A stretch of 27,793 bases of DNA from Plakobranchus ocellatus (lineage: Eukaryota; Mollusca; Gastropoda; Plakobranchidae): positions 687,232 through 715,024 of the forward strand of contig BLXT01006566.1 of NCBI GenBank assembly GCA_019648995.1, given 5' to 3'. Under the pieces are notes generated by a model that was not told the origin of the DNA, made no database searches, and saw nothing but the letters and a program-made list of their open reading frames with translations. A program made the position numbers and the translations under genes. This document shows positions 20,460-27,793 of the stretch, one piece after another (positions within the stretch are counted from its first letter, which is position 1; each line of letters opens with the position of its first letter).

Positions 20460-21300
20460 AACCGAGAAGTCAAAATCGGAGATTATTTCGCTCAAACAAA
20501 TCAGAAAAATAACTGAAATGGCGCTGTTAAAGCTCATTCAAAATTTCTACTACCTCCAGATTATCTAAAAGTAAAACTTGGATTGGAAGTAAAATTTGGA
20601 TTTTTCCTCTCGCATTTCGCAGAACCTGTGATAATGGTTCAATAGCATGGATCTCTCAACTTAGACACCAGCCGAATGGATGGAATCAGTTAACAAATGC
20701 ATTCACAACATAGAATTAGAGAAGTCATATATCTAATTAAAATATGATTGTGCCGAAGAGATTATAATTTATTAAAAGTTAAGGCCCAACAGGCTCTATT
20801 TTTTAAACAGAATCAAACTAAGGGCTCTCAAAAGAATTGGAGGAAAAAAACAACTTTCTGAGCCATTACATTCATAGGCCTATAACATGGAAACACAGAA
20901 TTATTCACATGACCATCGTTCTTAAAAATGTTAGTAATGGCACGAGCAGATTATTTCACAACATAAAATACAACTTCATTTTATTCAAAATCTTCAAAAA
21001 TTATTCCTTGCTACAGAGATGTCAACTAAGCCTGGAAAAAAACTTTTTTGACCAAAGAAATTATGTGGGCTCTCCCTTCTGCACTTACCTTGTATCTCTC
21101 CCCTCCCCCCGCAAAAAAAAAAATGCAATAGTGAGGGCAAAAACTCAATTAAATTATGATATTTGATGTTTTGAAACATAACTGAAAAGCAGGAGTTGAC
21201 AAACTTACAGGACGGCTTCAAGTTTGGAGACACTTAATTTTGCCTCTGTCTTTTTTGGAGGTTGCCACCTTTAACATCTGCCTCCCTTTCTTTAGCATGG
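20460..21300. other. Non-coding, nothing recognised
   Basis: AT-rich DNA. A C-run followed by a long A-run lies at 21104-21123. An open frame at 20837-21166 has no recognisable content. Confidence 0.4.
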
Positions 21301-21309
21301 GCTAAGATA

Positions 21310-21651
21310 CGTCTGCATTCGCTGTTGATCTTGCTATGAATGCTTTTTTAGTCACATTTTCTCTCTTTTTCACCCTGTTGTGCGCTGTCTGGATGTAGTG
21401 AACAATTGGCCTGTCAGCTGGAGATTTAACAGGGTAACTCTTGAGAAATAGGCGACTGAACTCTTATCCTTATACCGCAGCTCATATCCAATATTCTGGT
21501 GAGCTTCATATTATGTTGATATAGCCAGTCTGTCGGAGTTTGCATCAATGATGTGGTTCATAATGCTGAAGCTCTGTTCAATTCTTGGGCCTGGAAAGAT
21601 TGTTAAGTACACCTTAACAACTGGAGAGAGGGCTGGGTATTTCTTTAAAAC
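21310..21651 (-). pseudogene. hAT-like transposase C-terminal relic
   Basis: Minus-strand reading from 21651 gives KYPALSPVVKVYLTIF, then GPRIEQSFSIMNHIIDANSD, then RLAIST and a TAA at 21513-21511. The same frame continues YEAHQNIGYELRYKDKSSVA. After a frame change comes RPIVHYIQTAHNRVKKRENV. The pattern (E-R/Q-x-F-S-x-M-x-x-I followed by R-L-x-x-x-T) resembles the C-terminal dimerisation region of hAT-type transposases and related ZNF862-like proteins. Stops and frame changes make it a pseudogene. Further upstream (to about 21990) single phrases look coding-like, but I cannot assign them. Family name held with moderate confidence. Confidence 0.5.
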
Positions 21652-21989
21652 CTTAGCTCATCATATGTCTTGTTCAAGATGATGCTGACTGGTGGGCAGG
21701 CTTTGGTCTGTTTGATATTCCAGCAGACTGAAATTTGTCACTGTCTTTAGCCCCACACATTTCTTCATATGGATAATCGTAGCTGTGAAGCCTCAAATGA
21801 AAGGGCCAAGAGCTGATAAGATTTTAAGCAACTGGTTCTAAAAGAGCAGTTTTTTCCTCATCTACTTGCCAGCAACAATATGTGCTTTTTTAACATGATC
21901 TTGAGAATTGTTCACAGTTGCTGCATCATTAAAATGACATATTCTTCTGTGCGGCAGCTCAGAAATTGTTTAAATCTATATCTAAGGAC

Positions 21990-22960
21990 TTCTGGTTGAA
22001 AGAAACAACCTAGGAAATGTTTTGTTGTGTCCTCCATCAGTTAATGTAGTTTACGAATTTGAATTGACTTCTACAAAAATATGAGAAAAAATAGGGGGAC
22101 AGAACAGATACAAAAATTCTGCACACAGCAGGACAGTCTTTCTTTGGAAAAAAAAGTATCTGGGTAGTCCTCTGTTTTCTAGCTTTACCAAACCCTGTCA
22201 ATCCTGTTTCCAATATTATTGAATATATTTGATACTTATGTATTCATTTTCTTCTCAGTCCTCTGCCCAAAAGCAAGGGAGATTTTGTGTCTGAATAACA
22301 TCTCTGGGAACTCATCTTACAGATAGAGGCTTTTGAGTACCTGGTATACTGACAAGATCACTGGACGGCATAGACCTGACAATTTGTTAATCTTGAAGAA
22401 GAAAAAATTCTCTTCTTCTATGGAAGTAAAAAACATATACAAATACCGCACTCCCAGAAACAGATAAATAAATTTAAGGATCCTGAAGATGCAATGGTGG
22501 TTGAGGGAAATGAAATAAATAAAGTTAAAGAAAACAAGTACCAACTCAAACTTACAAAAACAAATAAAACAACATTTCGCCCTAAGGCTTTATCAAGAAA
22601 AAAATGACGGTAACAAATAAAAAAATAAAATGCCAAAAAATTCTTTTTCTGTGGCAACAGCTTTGTGTAGGAAGTTCTACATCTCGCAAGGAGTGCATAC
22701 TAACACAATGCTTAAACATAGTTTTGACATGTTTTACAGATGCCTGGCAAAACCATATAATGTCTTGCTCAACTGCTTGCTTTATGATACCACTTCATGC
22801 ATTGCACAGACTTTTCCCCGTGTTTGATCCAAAATATGCTCACACTATCTCCATAGCTGATTTCACGTTAGAGATGTAAAAAGCGTCATTTTCTCTTGTA
22901 CTGTGCAGAGCAGCCATCGCTAAAAACAGCAAATTCCTCAAGATCAAAGGCTCTAAATTT
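21990..22960. other. Non-coding, no gene recognised
   Basis: Open frames here (for example 22604-22879 and 22630-22827 on the plus strand) overlap in different frames and show no family I know. They may be diverged upstream parts of the adjacent Harbinger relic, but I cannot show that. Confidence 0.4.
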
Positions 22961-22969
22961 TAGGTGCTA

Positions 22970-23262
22970 TAAAATTTTGTCCAAAACCTGTCTGCGCCAT
23001 GGCAGCACCAGAGTTCAAAACAGGATGGGTGTTAGCTTATGGTTTGTATACACAAACTGTGACTGTCTGTGGAAGAAACTGCTGGACAGTGAAATGTCAT
23101 GTCCTAGAGAGGCAAGCTTGAGAAAAGAGGCCAAAGCCTTTGAAAAATGGAATTTTCCTCATTGTCTTGGAGCATTAGATAGAAGACATGAACATTGAGT
23201 GCCCAAGCAACTCAGGAAGTGCTTTTTTCAATTACAATTACAATTATAATTGTTTAGCAAAA
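22970..23262 (+). pseudogene. PIF/Harbinger (HARBI1-type) transposase relic
   Basis: The plus-strand frame reads CLRHGSTRVQNRMGVS, then NCDCLWKKLLDSEMSCP, then KAFEKWNFPHCLGALD. The phrase K-W-N-F-P-H-C-x-G-A-L-D is the hallmark around the first catalytic aspartate of HARBI1-like DDE transposases. The family continues G-K-H-I..C-P-x-N-S-G-S; here RRHEH is followed by a stop and, after a frameshift near 23195, IECPSNSGSAFFNYN. The sequence then runs into an (AATTAC)-like simple repeat and coding similarity ends. The second and third catalytic residues are absent. Truncated and decayed copy of a plain DNA transposon. Confidence 0.82.
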
Positions 23263-24500
23263 TGAAATGTGCTGTAGAATTATTTGTGTATTCTAAAAGC
23301 CATAGCATTTTTTTTTATTTCCAAACATGTTAGCTCTTGTGGTTTATAAGCAAGGGAATATTGGAGCTTGTCATGCATTTTGCATTCAAGCAGTTCTAGA
23401 TTATTGTTTTAGTGATGCACTAAATTGAGATAGACAGATTTGTGCCTCAGTATTTAGCTACCAGTATCTGAAAAATTGAGCGTGGTTGTGAAATACTTTC
23501 ATCCCAAAAAAAAAAAAAAGTAATGTCTGTTTTTCTCACTTTGCTTACATATGCACAAAAAACCAAGCTTATATTTGTCCATGCTGAATGTGTCAAGAAA
23601 GCGATTTGTAATTCTTAAAAGGGTTAAAGAAACAGGTTATGTAAAAGGTCATAGACTCATAACTCTGTTTGCATTTTAGAAACTATATAACTATATATCA
23701 TTATTATAGGTACTTGTACATCTAAAAGCTTCCTTCTTTTAAAAAATCATCTTTACCTGATGGTATAATCAGAATTCTGCCTTTAAAATATGACAAATCG
23801 ATGATAAATTTTGACCTTCAAAAATTTTGCAATGAGTATGTAAAATTACATTGCTTGTAATAATTAATTGTCATATATGCATTCAAAAATCATTGATTTT
23901 TAAGAATGTAGCTAAATAATGGTGGAGCAAGCTAAATAAGAGGAAAGTATATAATTCGGTTACATGGCTGTTTTGGTAGAAAGGTAATTCTTTCTTCAAA
24001 TATCATACAAGCTAATTCAAAAGATGGGGACATCAAACAATAAAACAAAGGATAAAAAACTAGTTTTCAGCACTCAAGTCTCTTCTGATAGAAAACAACA
24101 TAGAATTGGCTGTGCATATGAATGTTTACATATCATGCTTTTAAAAGTAAAGTTTTTTTTAGATAATAAAATAATAAGATTCCAAGACTTCTCCAGCAAT
24201 TGTGTTAATTATTTTGATTTTTCTTTCAGTTTTATTTAATACAATGACCATTTCCTTGCTTGTAGGAAAAGGTTTTGTTTTTATACTCATGCAATTTTTT
24301 TGTTTTTTGGTCAAATTAAAAAAAACAGCTCGAAATGGACATAGTCTGTTTTACCATTGGCTTTGTTAAAATCCTTTGTTTCTTGTATCACATAAGCAAT
24401 TTAGCCGTTCTTTAGTGTATTTTTCGGTGTAACAGAGAAACACTTTTATTCTTATTTGATTAGGTGTCAACCTGTCTTTTAAATAGGTACCTGAAAATAG
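23262..24500. other. Non-coding, nothing recognised
   Basis: AT-rich DNA with A and T runs. No conserved coding phrase, RNA gene or clear repeat pair was found. Confidence 0.45.
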
Positions 24501-24504
24501 GCAG

Positions 24505-24735
24505 TGCCAAAAGCGCACCTAGTGGCTCAATCGGTAGACCACCTCCTCTCAACGACAAGTTGTTGGTTTGAATACCAGAGGAGTCACCTAATAGTGGGGT
24601 ATAATCCCATCTTTCAAAGCCTATCTGAATGGGGTTGAGTCAACCTAGTCTTGGCACATCTTTATGGTGTCCCGTGTAGCTTTATAAGATGTTAATCGAG
24701 ACAATTTCGGCAAGAATAAATAGCCAAACCATGAA
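24505..24735 (+). mobile_element. tRNA-derived SINE
   Basis: A box TGGCTCAATCGG at 24523-24534 and a B-box-like GGTTTGAATAC at 24565-24575, 30 bases apart, form a tRNA-like pol III promoter head. A ~150-base body without coding content follows, ending in an A-rich stretch near 24712-24725. The B box has diverged from GGTTCGANNCC. The A box also departs from consensus at one base, so the copy is probably old. Ends are approximate. It lies 250 bp beyond the 3' end of the minus-strand DUF7869-type gene. Confidence 0.65.
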
Positions 24736-24990
24736 CCCAGCGGCAATGACTGGGGGCTAACATTCTACTTCTGGACACTTAATCTTTTAAAAACTTGACA
24801 CTGCATAAAGCAAGATTTAATTTTGACAGTGGTGCAGGTAAATATGCTCTTAAACAACAATAATTGCAAACATAAACCAAGAACACACCAAAATATAACA
24901 CACGCACACGCAAACAAAAGAATATTGATCGCTTCAAAGTTTTAGCTTTTATGAAAAAAATAAGGCAAAAAAGAGTAAGCCTGATGTAAG

Positions 24991-26059
24991 TTAAGCATCA
25001 TCCTCATCAGAGACATCAGGTGAGCCCTCAGTTTCTTCAAGGCTTGCAAGGTTGTTGTAATACTGCTGTGCCTCGGGTGTACAGAAACGCTTGAGAGACT
25101 TGGAGATCCTTGAACTTTGCAACTGATATCCCCAGTTGCTCAGGATAAAGGAGCAAAAGAGGACCTGGTCTTGGTGTCTGCTTTCCCCTCTTTGTGATGG
25201 CAGCACTTTGAAATCCACCATTCCACGATTCTCGATAGTACGGCATCTCATGTGGTTTGGAAATGGTGAATACGGTTTCCGTAGCGGCCTGGTTTGTATA
25301 GGGCAGGTTGCTCTGTACAATGGCTTCAAGTTGTTGGTAATAGATAAGAATTCCTTCATGTGAATAACTTGAAAAAGAGATGGGTTGCTGCGGGAAGTTT
25401 CAAACAACTGTAGCCACTGTTCTGGTACCTCAACTCTTGTCTTTTGATTAATACAGACCATTTCTCTGTCGCATTCCATGTAGCTATGGCCTTTTATAGA
25501 GAACGAGAGCTTGACGTCACCGAACCTTTTTTCGACATGCACCAATGAATGCAGAAAGCGAAGCATAGTCCAGTTTTTGATCTGGCCGGCACATGAATCA
25601 CAGAATGCTTCCAAGCAAGTAACCTCCTGAGGCACAAAGTTGTTGACATAATGCCTCAGCATGGAAGTGACATCGTCTGCGCCCTTTTTCCCTGTTGTCT
25701 CATCATAGGCGTACAAGATAGCATTGTTGTCCTCCAGGCTGTGGACATTGAAAGTGTATTGTGAGAGCTGTCTGCGGCAATATACTTCGCTGGTGGAAAT
25801 GTTAGGACAGCTCAGATTTTTCCAGAAATCAAAGGAAATTGCAGCAATCGTAGGGCATGCTTGGGCGTCCCTCCGGGCATTTGATTTCCTCTCGTAGAAA
25901 ATGTTGGCCTTTGTGAGGTGCAACTCTTTTTCAGTCCGGATGCGACCATGTTCATCCGTTTCCTGGGAAGCTAATTTTACGTTGAATGTGTCGCAGTCCG
26001 AGCAGGTATCTTTGCGAGGATAACCAAAGGCAATATTGAAGCGCTGGACAAACACTTTT
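24991..26059 (-). CDS. DUF7869-type gene, last exon (intact)
   Basis: Uninterrupted over 1,069 bases, starting after acceptor tttttctcaacag. There is no ATG at its beginning (the first in-frame codons are AAA GTG), so it needs upstream exons. The long open frame with normal amino-acid composition indicates recent function or selection, unlike every other transposase relic in the window. Confidence 0.8.
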
Positions 26060-26973
26060 CTGTTGAGAAAAAGTATGGTGCAAGATTATGATTAGATTAT
26101 GTTAAAAAGATAAATCTGTCAAACCCAGGAGGGGCTTATGTATTTTTCAAAAATCAACACTTTCCATTTAAAGAATGTTTGCAGTACCAAGTATACAAAA
26201 GAAATTATAATACCTCTCATGGGGAACAAACTAGCACTATTCTAATAATGGCTTTGTCACTATCATTATTTTTCCATAAATATCCAAATTATCCATTGTA
26301 CTGAGAGTAAATTTATGTGGAAAGGAAAAAAAAAAAGAAGCAAGTCAGAATGTCCATTGTCAAGAGGCAGTTTAATACAAATGCACAGTTTAGCTATGAA
26401 TTAATGGACTTTTGAAGATTTTAGAATAATAAAAAAAATTATTGTATAAAAAATTAATATGGAAATAACAAATCAATTCAAAGTTCTTCTAGTATTAACT
26501 CAAGATAATTGTACCTACCCATTCTTCAGACTTAGGGTAGTGGTCTGCCGGTCTTGACCACTATCAGTAAAAGATTGGCTTTGTCACCTACCTTCATCTG
26601 GGTTACAGAATGTTCAGCATTACTAGGTCGCAAATTCATGGATGCTAGACTTAGTTATAGCCATTATTAAAATACTGTAAAGTAAAATTATTAAAAATCT
26701 TCTGTTTTGTAAAAAATTGGGCACCTAGAGATCTATCACTGTTTCTTTACAAAAAAAAAAAAAAAAAAAAAACTTTCGTTCTGGCGCCCATATAAATCTT
26801 TACTGATTAACCAAGACACTTAATACCCCAGTACCGGTTCTAAGGAAGAAGAAAAAATATTACATCACCCATAGCTCTCATAGCAGCATTTATGTTGCGG
26901 ATTCTGCTCCATGTACAACTCACAACATCTTGTGCCCATTGAGATCCTCTGGGAGGTAGAGCTTGCGGGTGTC
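24991..26973 (-). CDS. DUF7869-type transposase-like gene, two 3' exons
   Basis: Read on the minus strand: an exon at 26973-26869, a GT-AG intron (26868-26060) and a last exon 26059-24991 of about 355 codons ending TAA. Joined phases fit (..tat gg | a aaa gtg..). The protein resembles a repeat-rich family in cnidarians, arthropods and molluscs that I recall as DUF7869. In the last exon: a DTCSDCD cysteine motif (residues 17-22), then SFDFWKNL (D76), YAYDET (D118), FCDSCAGQIKNW (D153) and GHSYMECD (H190, D196), consistent with but not proving an RNase H-like acidic active site, and an acidic tail DVSDEDDA. The upstream exon reads RKLYLPEDLNGHKM and then, one base out of frame, CELYMEQNPQHKCCYESY. 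It therefore carries a one-base frame disruption or assembly error. Exons for the N-terminus would lie above 26973 and were not found. Biochemical function is unknown. Confidence 0.7.
26060..26868 (-). other. Intron of the DUF7869-type gene
   Basis: AT-rich, with a poly-A run at 26751-26772 and a short inverted repeat AGTGGTC/GACCACT near 26538-26562. Two short stretches with splice-like edges (near 26570 and 26610 on the minus strand) were considered as exons but have no family match. Confidence 0.45.
26751..26772. repeat. Poly-A tract (22 A)
   Basis: A pure A run inside the intron of the minus-strand gene. No SINE body was recognised beside it. Confidence 0.8.
26869..26973 (-). CDS. DUF7869-type gene, penultimate exon (frame disrupted)
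   Basis: Acceptor acatgtctacag, donor GTGATG. The 105 bases carry the family phrase YLPEDLN..M(Y)ELYMEQ just before the exon-B start KVFVQRFNIAFG. One extra T after the HKM codons shifts the frame within this exon; exit phase 2 nevertheless fits the last exon. Confidence 0.55.
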
Positions 26974-26974
26974 C

Positions 26975-27500
26975 TGTAGACATGTATACATGTACTATGT
27001 GTTGTACCATAAGGGTAGTCTACATCGAAAAAAAAAATCGCACATGTGAAATAATGGTAGGCACTAAGGAAATAAAGAATGGACAAAAATGTGATTTTTC
27101 TTTCTCCTTTTTTGTGTTTTATATGTGTGTTTTTTGTTTTGTTTTTGTTACAACATGTGCATTTGAATTCTCGTAGATTAAGCTTCACTTTGCAGTGACC
27201 ACTTGAATAATTTATCTTTTGATTTTTATGAAATTTTTGTCCAATACATTGTAAATTAATTTCCGATCGCATTTACACACATAGCTTTAAGACCAGGACT
27301 AGCAGCAGTACTATAGTATTAGATAAGAAAATAAGTCTCAGTGAATCCATCTCAACTTATTGCACGGAGAATATGATATCGAGAGCGCAGGCCTTCAGAT
27401 AACAAACAAACTAAAATAGTAAAAAAAAAAAATCCAATAAAGATCGTTTAAAAAAAAAAAATATCCGGGGCAAGTTTCAGTAAATATTACATTGTTTACC
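26975..27500. other. Non-coding upstream of the DUF7869 exons
   Basis: No clear upstream exon of the minus-strand gene was found. A minus-strand open frame (27272-26865) overlaps the penultimate exon, but its upstream half is low-complexity and K/N-rich and looks like intron. T-rich and A-rich runs are frequent. Confidence 0.4.
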
Positions 27501-27501
27501 T

Positions 27502-27583
<82 letters not shown>

Positions 27584-27596
27584 TAACAATAATGAC

Positions 27597-27655
<59 letters not shown>
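27502..27655. repeat. (AAT)n microsatellite, ~150 bp
   Basis: Nearly uninterrupted TAA triplets, with one interruption around 27580-27598 (aacaataacaataatgacat). Open frames through it on both strands are repeat artefacts. Confidence 0.95.
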
Positions 27656-27726
27656 CGTCGATGGCATGTTAAGTTATTAAGCATTAGCTTAACAAGAATT
27701 GCCTTTTTCAAAATGTTGAATGACCA

Positions 27727-27793
27727 TAATAATAACAATAACAACAACAAGAACAACAACAACAACAATAATAATAATAATAATAATAATAAT
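27727..27793. repeat. (AAC/AAT)n microsatellite, runs off the window
   Basis: Alternating AAC and AAT triplets, AAC-rich in the middle and AAT at both ends, separated by about 70 bp of unique sequence from the preceding AAT array. It continues past the window edge. Confidence 0.95.

Noticed and set aside
22604-22879. 91-codon frame as the N-terminal part of the Harbinger transposase
   Set aside because: No conserved Harbinger phrase is visible and a second frame overlaps it equally well.
26520-26640. Two short splice-flanked stretches as extra DUF7869 exons
   Set aside because: The exons at 26973-26869 and 26059 already join in phase with continuous family similarity, leaving no room for them.
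26865-27272. 135-codon minus-strand open frame as a separate gene
   Set aside because: Its C-terminal part is one frame of the penultimate DUF7869 exon; the rest is K/N-rich intron-like sequence.
27395-27768. Poly-Asn, poly-Ile, poly-Leu and poly-Tyr open frames
   Set aside because: Translations of the AAT/AAC microsatellites.

Overview
The window looks like eukaryotic, intron-rich, AT-rich invertebrate DNA, most likely from a gastropod mollusc. The reasons are GT-AG introns of kilobase length, dense relics of many transposon families, tRNA-headed SINE-like sequence, long (AAT)n microsatellites, and repeated AGATCT/TCTAGA blocks of a kind I associate with gastropod genomes. The taxon is an inference; the gene structures are read directly from the sequence.

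The one convincing host gene is on the + strand: a four-exon gene for the RNase P/MRP protein subunit Rpp21 (Rpr2/SNM1 family), coding from 10551 to 19495. Its 129 codons are split over exons at 10551-10616, 13820-13920, 14763-14845 and 19356-19495. All junctions are GT-AG, phases match, and the four zinc-ribbon cysteines are present. Its introns (3.2, 0.84 and 4.5 kb) hold short palindromic elements, a long hairpin, and a 2.3-kb composite repeat with inverted ends around a ~198-bp tandem array that contains the assembly gap (16320-16496).

Layout: 1-3300, no recognisable gene (A/C-biased non-coding DNA). 3365-5018, minus strand, fossil Ty3/gypsy pol fragment abutting a tRNA-like SINE head. 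5160-9990, non-coding with a 260-bp MITE and a nested palindrome. 9995-10345, a ~350-bp MITE ending 200 bp before the RPP21 start codon. 10551-19495, RPP21. 18544-18638, a probable LINE 3'-end relic, minus. 19689-20338, a decayed piggyBac transposase, minus. 21310-21651, a hAT-like transposase relic, minus. 22970-23262, a PIF/Harbinger transposase relic, plus. 24505-24735, a tRNA-derived SINE. 24991-26973, minus, two 3'-terminal exons of a transposase-like gene of the family I recall as DUF7869, with an intact 1-kb last exon but a frame disruption in the exon before it. 27502-27793, long AAT/AAC microsatellites.

Nothing here forms an operon or defence cluster. The gene-level story is a compact RNase P subunit gene expanded by repeated transposon insertion. 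The least explained objects are the inverted-end/tandem-core repeat in intron 3, the long intron 1 hairpin, and the DUF7869-type gene.
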